Shown here piece after piece: positions 1 to 11,870 of a stretch of 64,000 nt of DNA. Position 1 is the first letter of the stretch, and the number at the start of each line of letters is the position of its first letter. The notes below the pieces were generated by a model that worked only from the letters and a program-made list of their open reading frames with translations, was not told where the DNA came from and made no database searches. Source of the DNA: Fasciola hepatica (taxonomy: Eukaryota > Platyhelminthes > Trematoda > Plagiorchiida > Fasciolidae); contig CANUEZ040000207.1 in the NCBI GenBank assembly GCA_948099385.1, positions 310,001 to 374,000 of the forward strand, read 5' to 3'. The position numbers and the translations under genes were made by a program.

Positions 1-150
1 TTAGTTGACAGTTCAGAACTCTTTTCCTTAACTCGTTATGCCAAGTCAACATGCCCTGGTTCAATTCATCTAGTGTCAGTTCTTCCTCGTAATTTGATTA
101 TCGTAGATTGAAGAGAAGACAAACTAAAGCAAACGCCCAATGTGAGCTAC
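1..150 (-). pseudogene. Degenerate first exon of a second CAP/VAL gene
   Basis: The minus strand reads as a relative of exon 1 of the intact VAL gene at 21481. The frame contains MLTWHNELRKRVLNCQ, which aligns with MLDWHNEFRRKVLNCQ of that gene, preceded by a leucine-rich stretch (WAFALVCLLF) in the place of the signal peptide. An in-frame TAA at 98-100 separates the signal-like part from the CAP start, and I see no in-frame Met upstream. The exon runs off the left edge, so its 3' end and later exons are outside the window. Its divergence from the arm copies shows an older duplicate, and its orientation is opposite to the left-arm gene. This suggests a cluster of VAL genes. A sequencing error creating the stop cannot be excluded. 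Confidence 0.7.
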
Positions 151-159
151 CTGGAACTG

Positions 160-2940
160 TTGAGTCATAGTTGGGGTGGATGTTTACTCAATCTGAGCAA
201 CACAATCAATCACTGAATGCATTCCCACTCACTCAATTCATCTCGGATGTTCATCGATAAACATTCATTTTAGGGTTAATAATTCCACTTGGGACCGAGT
301 GTAACAATACTAAAAACATTCAGTCAGAGTCTTCATCAGAAGCACACAATTATATTGCTCACCGATGCAATGAATTTTCTGCAAATCCGAAATTCGCGTG
401 ATTTACGCATCTTGTGATTTTCATCGTGCTGTTGTTATAATTTTGTTAGCTTTGTTACTACTTCTTGTGAAAAACATCGCTTAAAGGTCCCGTAGCCACT
501 GATTCCGTGTGAAGTTGAAACTGTAATTTTTGTGGCCCACAAAATGACCTACATTCAGGTAGTAGGGAGAATATGTTGAAAATTCTCTCAGGTGGTCCAA
601 TGTTTTGCCGGCTACTCCAAGCTGCATTCCATGTTTGTGCCAATAGGACGGGCCAGCATAGGCTTGCACTTTAGAAGTGACTGTGAAACACTACCTGGTG
701 TCAAAGACTCGTTCACAACGTTTTCCTGCCCATAATGTGTTATTTTGTAATCCATGTACTATATTCCAAATTCTGTGCATTTGGGTTCCACTCACGTGCC
801 AAATCTTCTAACTGAAAGCAGCAGACCAGTTTTGGCAGTCTATTATGTGTTGTTATGTTTTGCTAACTCTACCATTTTGAAGAGAACGTTAATATTTCAA
901 ACTCCTCTTAGTATGGTCCAGTTCACTCTAGTCAAATCAAATAATTACTTGTGTAGTCCCTTCTAGGGCAGTGAAACTCCGGAAGTTGTTACGAAACAGC
1001 ATGAAATATTTTCTGAATATACACTTGTATACCCTAGATAATTTACTTCTTATAACTTTAAAACCACAAATGGGACAATATATTTGGAAAAATACTTGAC
1101 AACTATTCTTTTTGCCTGCCGATGCGTTTGTTATACAACAATTCATAACAATTCAGGGAGGTGGCAGCGATCAATGAAAGTCTACCCAATGAAAAAGTGA
1201 CAAGAGGTGGTATGAATGGAAAACGGGCCGTTATTGCCCAAAGTCCACAGTGATAACCGTCTGACTACCGCCGACCACTCAGGAGCAGAATTATCCTGCC
1301 ACATGTTTATTCCAGCCGGGATTGTCCGCTCCTCATGCTGCTGAAAGAATAAAAAGTCCGTATGGACAGGGGGACATATTTTGCGTTTGATCTATCTTCA
1401 GTAAAGGAATGGTTATCCAGTACCTAATTTATCAAGCTTATATACCAATGTTTGAGCTGTGTAATGACATTAAGGTGGGCGCGATAACTACCTGAAGGAT
1501 TGGGCGAGCAAATCAAAGCGAACTAGAGGGAAAAACAGTACGTCAGTGACACAGTATGCAAAATACTCGAAACGGAAGGTTTTGATATCAACAGTATGGT
1601 ATTGTGTGTGGATGACAGGACGAAATTTCTCCGGGAGCACACGACTAGTTTCGCGGATGTTGCCACTTATCAGGTGTGCGTAGTCCTTGCTTTCCAGCCC
1701 AATTATCTTTATACTTGAGCACTGAGTGATTCTAAAAATGGACTTCACCCATGCAGGCTCTATTCGGTTCAGATGAGATTATAGCTGTAAAACGGAAATT
1801 TGTCGGAATGGTTCCTGCTGTGTCCGGACTAATCAGTCGCGCCTACTGCACGGAAAATCGATCGACATCATCTTCGTGGTTGTTTATGTTTAATCAGACC
1901 ATGTTCGTTGACCCATTGATCCCACTTTGTATCGACTAACCATGTTTGGCCTAAGGTAAATGCGTGCTAGTACATGCATTTCACTGACTTTACTCTGATA
2001 ACTTGCACTTGTCTGCTGTTTGCTCGCAAGCTACGGCCGCGTCGTACAAATACATAAAGTGCCACCATCAATTGGTCTAATAATAATTACGAACACAAAA
2101 GCCCCCTTTTTTGAGCTTACTACTCATTACCTAGCTAATATCTTGTTAACCACGCTGCATTCACGTGGATTATGATCAGCCAGAACAAGGTCAGGAATTC
2201 TTGAAAACAACTGTTTACCCTTCAGCCATTTCGGTCATTAGGTAATACCCATCGAGGTTGGAGAAGACTTTAGATAGTCCAAGTTGAAAGATAGAATTCT
2301 TCAACTCAGAATGATCTATAATTAATAGGCTAAATTGTTCCCTGTGGGTTGTATGCAACTTTTTCATGTTAAGAAGATGCATAATCCTGATGATTACCGC
2401 GCCTCGCAAGCACACGGAAATGATGGCATACACATTGTGCCTGGACACCTAGATACTGTGACAAACATGAACATTCAAGTTAGGATACATACACTAAATG
2501 AGGAAATTCTTGTCGTACACGCTCATCAGTCGTGTACGTAGGTATGACATCAGGCAAACGACTGGATTTTTGAAGAGAATAAGGTGACTGAAGTGATATC
2601 CATGGGACTTGGGTATTAGAAGGATGAAAGGAATTCTTTCAGGAGTGTTTGTCTTCTGAATTGACTGTTCAAATATATGAATATTCCGCAGTGTCACTTG
2701 TTGATTTGGTTTACGCGAAAACAGCTGACAATTTGGGTGATTCCGTCCAATTTAAATGGCTAATAAATATGCACTGTGTACGATGGTTCCAGTTACTATT
2801 CATGAGCTCAGTACTCAAATGAAAACAAAATGACTGACAATATGGAAGTATCAAGGAAGGAATCAGGGTAAGTGGCATCAATTCATAAACGTTTGTTTGT
2901 GTGAATGCAAGCGGGCCCTTGGGTGCAACATTCATCTCTG
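160..2940. other. Left flank, no gene recognised
   Basis: AT-rich sequence with only short open frames in all six frames. I see no recognised domain, transposase, reverse transcriptase motif or convincing splice-bounded exon. It lies outside the part of the palindrome visible here. Confidence 0.4.
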
Positions 2941-2947
2941 TCTGTAA

Positions 2948-3169
2948 GTGGTTGTATCCAGGAGAGCTAGGCAGATCTTTAGGACCCAACCCAATGTGCT
3001 TAACATGCCTAGTTGTGATAAGTGTTTTGTTTGTGTTTTTAGAGAATATTCTACTTATCCTGTGTTCGAAAGCCCAACATGGCTTAAAATTACCATTCGC
3101 CGCAACAAACATTGTTGGAAGAGTCCATCCCGGAATAAATGTGAAACAAATCTGAATTTTATTGTTTGA
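2948..3169 (+). CDS. Candidate cysteine-rich terminal exon, unknown family
   Basis: An open frame of about 73 codons ends in TGA at 3167-3169. Its translation looks protein-like: it is rich in Cys, Trp, Arg and aromatic residues, with a CDKCFVCVF segment, WLKITIRRNKHCW, and a final NKCETNLNFIV. Five cysteines in this spacing would suit a secreted or extracellular domain. A possible acceptor AG (tgtatccag, near 2961) lies just inside the start of the open frame, which would make this a last exon rather than a complete gene. The opposite strand is also open (158 codons), but its composition looks less protein-like. I do not recognise the family. It could be a chance frame or part of a degenerate mobile element. 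Confidence 0.3.
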   Translation: MVVSRRARQIFRTQPNVLNMPSCDKCFVCVFREYSTYPVFESPTWLKITIRRNKHCWKSPSRNKCETNLNFIV

Positions 3170-3189
3170 CGAGGGAATTTGATTCACTT

Positions 3190-4529
3190 GGCCAAAGCTT
3201 GGCGCCTAATCTCAGCATCGTTGTTTAAGTTTATCCACCAGGTGGTAAAGTGGTTCAGAAGAAACCAATTTCTAGACGACTTCAGTCTTTTTGTATCCCA
3301 TACGCACACAGAGCGGCCACTTCTTAGAGTTGCACAGGATAATTATCGGTGCTGCGTCCACTCGTAGAAGTCTGAGATCAGCGAATGCCTAACAAACCTC
3401 CAGTAGACCTAGGTACATTTCATTTGATAACCGACATCACTGAAATGTTACTGTCCACATAATTTCGAATCCAGGTGAAGCTGTTAATATCGCTTTTGCA
3501 TCTTTCTTATGTTTAAGTGAATCACAAGTATTAGTTGATTCGACCAGCTGTAACGTTCTCCTAATAGGGACACTTGATGGGTTTGACAGTGATCACTCCT
3601 TACCTGCCCACGAAATTTCCCATTACCAGTCATGAATCCAATTCGCAATAATGATTTCCATCACAAATGACCCGATTTATTACAGATGAGTAAAACCAGA
3701 TTCTCAGGAACCCATGGATGGAGAGTTTTGCCCACCAACTACTACACATGATGTTTGATAACTGTGACATGTAAGTTAAGTCAGATTTATGGTCTTACCG
3801 ATCAATGGTTCGTTTTCCTAGAGCACAACTTGACTACTGGCCCGTCAGTCCGTCGTGCGCGGAAACACATTGGGATTTAAAAAGGATCCACTTCAGGACA
3901 ACTTTCAAGAGTTTCAACAAAAATACGACTAAGGAATACCCAGAAAATTGTGCAAAATGACATTTCAGTGAACAACACGACCGACTTGGAGGTCTCAAGA
4001 TATTTTTCTGTCTTCAGGACCAGGTTTAACTGCCGCAAACTGCTCTGGAAATAGCCATTTCTTCATCCCATACCTGTAGCTCACGGTCCGTTGATCCAAA
4101 TACCCACACAAAGCGTTTCATTGGGATTCCAAAACAATCGGGGCAATTGGTGTGCCACAACAAGAAAGTATGGAAAAACAAACCAGAAGGTCGCAGGCAT
4201 TTCGCCCAAATAAAACCAAAATATGCTTATGGCACAAATATTGCCGTTTAAACAGCTGTTCATATCATTTTGAGTTGACTAGCACTTTTGGTACAGTTGT
4301 GTCTATCTTAGGACAAAATATGTTTCATGAAAGGTTTTACGTTGACAACTTTCACTGTCGATATCAAGTCAGGTCAATTCAAGGATGAACTTCATTCGTC
4401 CAAGGTGAGCAAAACTTCCGCTGATTATGTCACTTTGCAGTTGTCTTGATGACCACCTCGATGTTTATCTGGTCGTCTGTCTTTCAGTCGCACAAAAGGC
4501 CCAGTAGTACAGGTTATAGTTGTCCTTTA
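3190..4529. other. Left flank, no gene recognised
   Basis: No coding region or known repeat is recognised. The sequence runs up to position 4530, where the base matching the last base of the window (64000) begins the visible inverted repeat. Whether this flank also belongs to the arm cannot be told, because the partner would lie beyond the right edge. Confidence 0.4.
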
Positions 4530-4581
4530 TCGGAATAAAGAATTAGGTAGAATGAATATTTTCTAAATGTATGCATCAATC

Positions 4582-4598
4582 ATATATATATATATATA
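4582..4598. repeat. Short (TA)n microsatellite
   Basis: About 17 bp of alternating TA. The matching site in the right arm (63886-63948) is about 63 bp long. This is the largest length difference between the arms and accounts for 46 bp. Confidence 0.95.
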
Positions 4599-5837
4599 CT
4601 CCGTAATATCAATGTGATTTGGAGGTTCCTAAACACCCGTTCAACTGGACTGCGCTTTGTACGAACCATTGTGATTTGAGTTTTGGGCTTAGATAATCAA
4701 GACGTCTCAACTGAAAATTGCACACTCCCACCCCTGGATCACAGGATATTTTCTTTGTTCCGTGCACAGAATCATCATGATCGCAAATATACCGAGCTCC
4801 GAACAAGATTCATGATACTCGAAGAACTATAATTATGTCGATATCTGTTTGTTCCGTGATATAACATCGTGCCACAGTGGATTTTATTTACCCCACACTC
4901 ACACTTCCGATCTGCCGGCGAAACATTGTCTGGTGTTAAAACATCTTTCACATTTCCTATGAAATTCACAATATATCATATTGTCATTTTGATTCCATTC
5001 AAGTGTCAAACTTTCTAAGTGAACCCCACAAGCCAATCGGGGCAGTCAGTTTTGTGTTCTTTGTCCGCCATAATCCGCCTCCGAAGAGGACAAAGGTTGG
5101 GTTGAAAATAAGTTGTGATATAGTTTTTTTCAAACCAACTACCTACCGGCGGATAGTGGCAAGAAATAAACTGCCAACGGCCATCCAGGAGGTGACATGA
5201 CATGAAAGCCGTTTCTAAATTGCGTGCTTCTTGTCGTTTTGAACTGATGGTTCAATATCATGTTTTACAACAAGGTGCTCAATCTGAGACAGCCTTTTTA
5301 TCGCCCGGTTTTTACTGCTTTCAAATCAAGTCAATGGAATTCAGTAATTGATTGGTGGATTTTCAGATTTTTACATCACTTCTACAGATGGAAAAAGCTT
5401 TTCGTGCACTATTTCAACAGAGGAAAAAGATAATCAGAACGGGTTAAAGGTCGATAGCCAAATTGTTTTGTATTTCTGAGGGGCCTGCTTGAGGGGTAGA
5501 CGAGCGAGGTATGGCAAAACGGAATTGCGACAATTAGAGGTGTGTGTAAACAACAGTTGAAACTTTGAGTGTGTGGAGGATGTAGATTTAGCCTTTGCAA
5601 GTTCACTTTTCACGAGATGATGAAATTCAGAGATAATTTTGGAAATAAAACTATCACAAGCACAATAGTATTTATTCATGATGCTGTTAACAATTATAGC
5701 CATACATATGCACTAAATCTAGAGATGTGTTTTATGGACCTATGATCCATGGAAAGCCCATTTTCAGCGAAGCATGTTCAAAAATGTGGGTATGTTGGCC
5801 CCATCCTGTGAAAAAAAACCTAATTTAGTGGGAGGTA

Positions 5838-6075
5838 TTCGCTTGGAGTTAACTGGTTAGGTACTGTTTCTCCATTTGAAACTGTCGGGCATTTCTGAAC
5901 AAGCTCAACTTGGTGTTTCGGATCAGCCCGGACGGCAGCGGGGTGGCTCCGAGGCAATAAACACGCCTTGGAGATGAAAGGGCTTGGGTTCAATCCCTGG
6001 GCATGGCGAAGGATATGCGCCACTGATGAGCTCTAACAAAAGCGAAAATGGAGTCTGGTGCCCCCAGTGCAGGTC
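5838..6075 (+). mobile_element. tRNA-derived SINE, family 1, copy A
   Basis: The segment contains an A-box-like GGTGGCTCCGAGG and, about 45 bp on, a B-box-like GGGTTCAATCCC: an internal RNA polymerase III promoter of the tRNA type. Several blocks are shared with a second copy at 24199-24550 (minus): TTGGAGTTAAC near the start, GAACAAGYTCAACTTGG, GGATCAGCCCGGA, CACTGATRAGCTCTAA and GAGTCTGGTGC near the end. The two copies differ at many positions, so the element is old. It abuts the CR1-like remnant at 6078. Confidence 0.7.
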
Positions 6076-6077
6076 GG

Positions 6078-6640
6078 TCATATATGAAATGTACGGACTC
6101 CTCCGTCCTCAACAACCTGGAGTATTTTCGACCTGTCGACACAGTTATTTGCATCACTGTAGTCAAAAAGCTTACTCTGACCGCCTGAATTTTGTGTTCT
6201 GTTGTGGTTAAGAAATGGGTAAGTCATACTAAGACCTTCCGTGTGTAGGTTTAGTTTTGGTATGCAAACTGGCTGGGATCCAGGGCATATGTCTGCGGGG
6301 AGATTGTACGCAGAACAAGCTTTTAGAACACTTTGAGGGTGGCTAGTGTACAGGCAATGAACCGTTATTTTCATGATCCTTTTCAAAGCTTCAGAATAAA
6401 GGAAACCACTCTCCATCAGTCAGGAATTTGTTATTGAGTCAAGCATCTGGTGAATAATACCGACATTATTGGGGACAGTAATTCTGTGCACTTCTTCGGG
6501 ATTATTGAAAGTAGACCGCCTGGATTGCTTATCTTGTTTGTCGAGAATTGGGTCAGTTCTTTGTACCTTTCCAAGGGAGGAATAGAATCTGAGACAGAGT
6601 TTTGTTTGGAGTCTGTAAATGAATTCAATGTTTTTACCTG
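6078..6640 (-). mobile_element. CR1-like non-LTR retrotransposon, RT-domain remnant
   Basis: Reading the minus strand gives pieces of a CR1/Jockey-type reverse transcriptase in order, spread over shifting frames. First comes GLLSIIPKKCTELLSP (the PGPDG...LKKCA...LSP region), then ALDPSQFAYQ (the LDPxQFAY block of fingers/palm), then LFDYSDANNCVDRSKILQ (motif A, FLDYSxAFN, carrying the first catalytic Asp). Frameshifts and stops separate the pieces, so it is dead. The YADD motif B/C region is absent because the similarity stops at the SINE boundary. A possible upstream piece lies at 6650-6850. Confidence 0.65.
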
Positions 6641-7439
6641 TTGAGCTGCATCAGTGAAGCGCCAACTCAGTTTTTCAACATCTTAGGCCACCTAACTGCA
6701 TATTGGCTTTCCGGGTTTCCCGGAAGTTCCTATTTGAAGTCATGAGTTGTGTGCGTAGGGCAAGGATCAGTGATTTTCCGTCGACGGTTGATCGTGTTCG
6801 GTCTCCAAAATAAAGAAACAGAACAAAATCAATGAACTCAAACCTCGGTAAATGTATCATCGGGGAACCACACTTTCAATAATCGGGCACCAATTAGACT
6901 ATGAACAACCTGCTCACTACACACAATGCATAACCTTCTAAGGTCAGAGTTAATTGATTGTTACATGTCAAATCAAGGAATAGGATTTCCATATATAGAG
7001 TCTGTCCTAGTAGTGATGCTCGAAAGTTCACTGGTCTTAGGCGGTAAACATGTCGGGTAAAGAGTGTTACTGACACAAACCTGGGATTCCGTGCTCAACT
7101 GCGTTCGACATTGGAGCTCAGTTCACAGGTAGCTATAGGGCCACGGACAAGTCAGGTCTTGGTTTGAAACTGAGTAACCGATTAAGTGCGTGTTTGTGTT
7201 GGCGTACACACTCGTGCATTAGCTAGGATGAGTAACAAAACGCACCGAGATTGATTACAGATCGCGATAGAGTTACTGATTGCAAAAATGTCAGTGTGAC
7301 AATGAAAGTCAACCATTTTCGATTGCCTTTACGCTGAGCAAAAGTAACAGTATTCATCAGGTTTGTCTCTTTGTCGAGAATAAGCAAAGTGCAGATAAAA
7401 AGTGAAAAGTTTTTAGTCGACGATATCCGAGGAGGAATT

Positions 7440-8365
7440 CGATTACTACATGAACAGTACGCAGGATGGCAAGCCAATTTGAAGAAACTCTATCGGTTGA
7501 GGACAAAGCAAATAGCAGTCGACCAAGAACGGCCATAAGCAAAGGTGTCTAACATGAAGCTAGAGAAAGCTTTCGAGACCACCCACAGAAAACCACCCCA
7601 GCATTCGCAAGCAAGTGTCATCACATGTGGTCGTTCGTGGTGTCGGATTCTACAAGAGAACAATTGAAGTCATTTAAGGCGAGTCATATGCAACGGTTTC
7701 ACTTAGAAGATGCATATTGTCGCCTTCAGTTTTGAACCTGGTATCTCAGTCGCGACATTGTACGGTGCACCTAGTTTAGCGATGAAGCCATATTTCAGCT
7801 ACGTGGAATGGAAATCAGCCAAATATACTTATTATAAGAGAATCCCAGGCAATTTTTCGCTGAAAAATATCAGCACAATACCAAGTTCATGGTTTGGGCA
7901 GGAATCTTGGGAGACAACATTTATCGGTCCTTACTTTTCGATGAAAAATTCACAGGTGTAAAAAGATTTCATTTCATTGATTTTCAATAGTAAGCGCCTT
8001 TGTGGACATGCCTCAACATTTTTGAGCTTCTCTTGTGAATGCAGGTGGATCAACTGCTGACAAAGCAACATATATTCGGCAGTAAATCAGAAACCTATTT
8101 CAGGGACGTTTGATTAGAAGAGATGGATCAGTTGAACGACCCGTGGGTCTCCGGACCTGAATTCGTTAGACTTCATTCCGTGGTTCTACTTGAGAAGAAA
8201 ATTGTATCAAAATTGACCGGAAACTTCGGAGGACTAGAAACCATGCATCACATTGCGGTGCAATAGAATAGCTGAGTTTGTTGCAGGAAGTGAAGGTCTC
8301 TTCTCTACAAGGTTGATATTGTGCAAACATAGAAATTGGTATCAATTAAACACCAAGTGGTAACC
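7440..8365 (+). pseudogene. Mariner/Tc1-superfamily transposase remnant
   Basis: One frame reads through a decayed DDE transposase interrupted by several stops. In order it shows ASQFEETLSVEDKANSSRPR (end of the helix-turn-helix region, like FEETGSVxDKxRxGRPR), a linker, FSDEAIFQLRG (first catalytic Asp block, SDEATF), FMVWAGILGD, LFDEKFTGV, then after a frameshift SPDLNSLDFIPWFYLRRKLY (the SPDLTPLDFFLWGYLK block with the third catalytic position). In-frame stops include TAA after SKGV, TGA after CRLQF, TAG before FSDEA and TAA after IYLL. No terminal inverted repeats were found by eye. It is a different lineage from the Tc1 remnant 2.4 kb downstream. Confidence 0.85.
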
Positions 8366-8449
8366 TTTAGCATTACTAGCGATACACCTCTAGATCAGTC
8401 AGAAACAGAGCTGCTTCGAAAGTTAGATGACTGAGAAGCGAGGCCGCAG

Positions 8450-8698
8450 ATTAGAAGTGAAACAACTGGCCTAACGTTTTTGGTTATCACTTTTGATCAT
8501 CTACGGTATTACAATCCTAAATGGATAATAGATAGCTACTCCATCCGTAATTATTCACTGATAGGTAGCCACAACTATATGGTTAACACATCCACTCTTG
8601 TCATAGCCCCCTCACGCATGGAGAGAAAGGTTGAATTTCGTTTCAGTTTCTATGAAATGAATCCGCCTGATTTCTGTTCTTTACAATCCCACGCTTAA
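8450..8698 (+). CDS. Candidate exon, unknown protein
   Basis: An acceptor (gaggccgcag) at 8449 is followed by an open frame of 60 codons to a possible donor at 8630 (AGAAAG|GTTGAA), phase 0 at both ends. The frame stays open to TAA at 8696. The translation (FLVITFDHLRYYNPKW..., IRNYSLIGSHNYMVNTS..., IAPSRMERK) has a natural composition and one N-glycosylation sequon (NTS). A further protein-like frame with several cysteines (FYDNNICGLLVCDEQLCSK) follows at about 8870-9060. Phase 0 agrees with the exons at 11748 and 12410 on the same strand, so they could belong to one gene. No family was recognised; a transposon-derived frame is the alternative. Confidence 0.35.
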   Translation: MRSETTGLTFLVITFDHLRYYNPKWIIDSYSIRNYSLIGSHNYMVNTSTLVIAPSRMERKVEFRFSFYEMNPPDFCSLQSHA

Positions 8699-8699
8699 A

Positions 8700-10795
8700 T
8701 TGTACAAATGTCAGGTTGTTTACTTGAACTATTGTGAGAAGTAAAAAGGTTGTAACTTACTGTCGATCAAAATCATTCCAACTTACAGGTACTGTCGGAG
8801 CCGTTGCATACGGGTTTTCGACAAACACATTTTCTGCTCGTGCAAGACTACATTGAAGCACAACTGAATAATGTTATACTGACTATAACAAGCACGTAGT
8901 GGTGATGTTTTATGACAACAACATTTGCGGTCTGCTTGTGTGCGATGAACAGCTATGCTCCAAAATCAGGAGAAACTGTATTTTGCAACTGCCAGTTGGC
9001 CACAACTATGAAAGAATACGAGCCTCCGAGGGAAAACAGAAAAGCAATATTTTACTTTGAATCAACCCAATTTTATTCAGGACAAAGTGCTCAAACACGG
9101 TATTAAACATGTGGTCTAGCTAATTCCTTAGGATTTCCTGCATTCTCATCGGTATAGAGTCCACCATGTTGATGATAAAATAGTTAACTATATTATGCAT
9201 CATCATATATTGCACTTTTTGACTCCAAAGGCCAGTGTGTAGATACCCCATTGACTAATCTCTTTGGAACAGATCAATTTTTTGCTATTAAATTTAAATC
9301 AGCACTATCAGGGGGTAATTGTATGAGCTGGAACTTGAAGTTGCGCATAGTCACGATTAATAATGAACGGAAAATTCGTTCAGCGTGACTTTATTCACAG
9401 GTCTCTTGTGAAACAAAGCATCAAGCAAAACCCTGAAAAACCATTGCCTATCCAGTTAACTTCGTTTTGTTGACTTCTGGGACTTTTTCAATCAAAGCAT
9501 TGAAGATTTCCCCAACATTCGATGCTTCTGTAACTGAAGTCCACCAGCAAAGCTAAATGTGTTTTATTCCAGTCCAGATCAATAACGTTAATTTGTATCA
9601 TATACCAACATTTGGCGGGATAATTTTTCTGGGGAAATTACTACGCCGAGTGACATTTTTCCGAGCCTTCTGCAGCTCACCATATAACAAAAACGCATAC
9701 GATAAACAAACACATCGCCGGAATGATGAGCTTCGTGATGTGAATCTCCCTGTGAAATCAAAACGTGTCTTCATTTGTTAGGATTGCAGTGCAGGTTTCA
9801 TATCACATGATACAAGCCGCATTAAAAATTATCACTACATCATATCCAACAGAGAATAAAACAGTTTGGGAATATTCCAGAGCAGGACTAAGAACAGGGA
9901 TTTCAGACATTTTTTTGATCGTAGGACACAAAATCGTCCCATTCATTCGATTTCCTAGGTCTTCTTTTTATTACACATGAAGGTAATTACAGTAGAAGAG
10001 GTAGACCCCATAGTTCGGAAATGTACTGTGAAAGGAGTGTGTGGGGAACGTTCACGTCAAAACTATTTTGTTGATCCCGCTTTTGAAAAGAAAAAGGTTC
10101 TATGCTGGTGAAAAGACAGATAGGGGAAGGGTGTTCCAAAACTTAACCGTCCAGGGGAAACAGAAAACTGGAAGGTGAAGGTCCGTGGTTTAGCTCCAGA
10201 AAGCTGATAGGAGCGACTAGCTGCCTGTGCTAGGGATTGGCGTTGAAAAGTAATGGGAATAGGAACAGCCGAGAGAAAGCCCGGAGGAACGAATCTCTAA
10301 ATAATAGTGTAGAATAGAGACACCGAAGCAACTGCCCGGCGAAGAGCAAGTAAATGCAAATTAGACGATAAAACTGGGTCATCTACCAGGCGAATGGCTT
10401 TACGTTGCACTAGGTAGAGAAGAGATAAAGAAAAAGACTAAGATTCACCGCACACCTGACAGCGCTATTCATGTGTGGTACGGATTTGAGCTTGCGTACA
10501 GTAAAAGGGGGCATGATTTGAAGATACGTGAGGTGCGGAATAAAACTTGAGTCTTCCGCGCAGCACAATAAGCGAACTAAAATTGGTATAAAGATGGAGA
10601 TAGAGAGAAGACAGTCAAAAGACCCAGGAAAAGCATCGAGTTAGAGGGATGAAGGGAAACCGAATCAAAGCTTAGTCGGAGAGAAAAGGAATGATGTTTG
10701 ACAGAAATTAGGAGAACATATGTTTTAGAAGCATTGGAGGGAACGTGATTTTGAGAGCTCGAAGAGGAGGTCTTTTGAATGTCCAAACTGCGTCA
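8700..10795. other. Probable intronic or intergenic sequence
   Basis: Contains short open frames, two of them (9557-9781 and 9765-9980, plus) after plausible acceptors, but none that I can identify. From about 10000 to 10790 the strand is purine-rich (its complement is a CT-rich tract) with no coding signal. Confidence 0.35.
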
Positions 10796-11480
10796 TGTTG
10801 CAAGGGCAAAACGACCACGGTCGACGTTGGCAGTGGCAGTGGTTTTTCATGACGGATTGTGAGTAGATGGGTAGATCGGCTCAACAATGAAGTCCAACAC
10901 TGGACTAGTGAGTCACCGTTTTCCTTATTCAAACATGATCGTCGAAAGCGTGTTTGGAAACAAATCTCTGAAACTGACACAAGTGGTATGATTGCAGCAA
11001 AAATGCAGCCCAATGCAGATTCACTGCACATTTGTGGAGTCATCTTGTGGGAAAATAGGAGCGAGTTGATCTTTCTGGACGGCACAGTCACTGGCCAATT
11101 TTATCTAGAAGTCCTAGTTCGACACATCTTGCCACTATTGAACACCACTACCAAATTGGTTTTCCAGCAGGACCACCTTCCTGCATATCGTTTCCGTGTG
11201 GTATGTGAGTTTATGCGCATCATGGTACGAAGACGTTCCCGTGGCCACCTCGACCACCCATCTCAATCCAATAGAATATTTGTGGGATACACTATGGGAG
11301 AAATCATATCAGGGGCACCAGTAAAAAAATCTCTTGGGTAGTTAGAGTCGACCTTAAAAGAAGAAGATCGTATGCCTCAAGATGGTATCAGACGTTTGTT
11401 AGCACACAAATCTACTGGTGAATACTCTCATTTCATCCAAAGGTGGTGTAAATCTGTCCGTGTTATTCCATTTTCCATGT
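10796..11480 (+). pseudogene. Tc1-type transposase remnant, 5'-truncated
   Basis: The frame from 10859 shows RLNNEVQHWTSESPFSLFKHD, which is a Tc1 catalytic block with material missing around the first Asp (normally IFSDESRFSLF). It continues with RVWKQ, LHICGVILW (usually VMVWGxxxW), IFLDGTVTGQFY and LVFQQDHLPAYRFRVV (second catalytic Asp block, QQDNAPAH). After a frameshift it gives HLNPIEYLWDTLWEK (third catalytic Glu), and back in the first frame MPQDGIRRLL near the C-terminus. The DNA-binding N-terminal domain is missing. The stop at 11341 and the frameshifts make it inactive. Confidence 0.9.
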
Positions 11481-11747
11481 TTTTGCTACCGACTACTATT
11501 TCAGTAGTAAGACTCTATGACTAAAACACGCTTTCTCCCCTTTTGTCATCAGTCAATTCATCTAATTTTTGCTCAGACTGGTCGGCCATTTTGAATCTGG
11601 TTATTTTCACTTCTGGACCACCCACAGCCGGGCTAGTCCGATTGGAACCGTTGGAAGTTCATTTAAAATGTAGGTTCCGCCTCTTTTATCGGTTTTTCAT
11701 TGTTTATTGCATCAAACATCATTGACGTAATAATTTGGCCTTTACAG

Positions 11748-11870
11748 ATCCACAATCAAGTAATACTTACCGATATATTTGACTGTCTTCCAACATTATA
11801 TCAGCCTCGGGTGCGTCTGTTCGGATGGCAAGCCAATGAAGATCGCGAACCAGTGATTTGCCGTCTACAG
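11748..11870 (+). CDS. Candidate internal exon of an unidentified gene (exon B)
   Basis: A clean 123-bp exon candidate: acceptor ggcctttacag before 11748 and donor CTACAG|GTGGTT after 11870. Of the three frames only phase 0 is open, giving 41 residues (IHNQVILTDIFDCL..., RVRLFGWQANEDREPV...). It is identical in the right arm. Phase 0 at its 3' end fits the next candidate exon at 12410. A preceding open block with a pyrimidine-rich acceptor lies at 11553-11673 (FCSDWSAILNLVIFTSGPP...), but its phase does not join directly, so an exon may be missing or that block may be spurious. Family not recognised. Confidence 0.45.
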
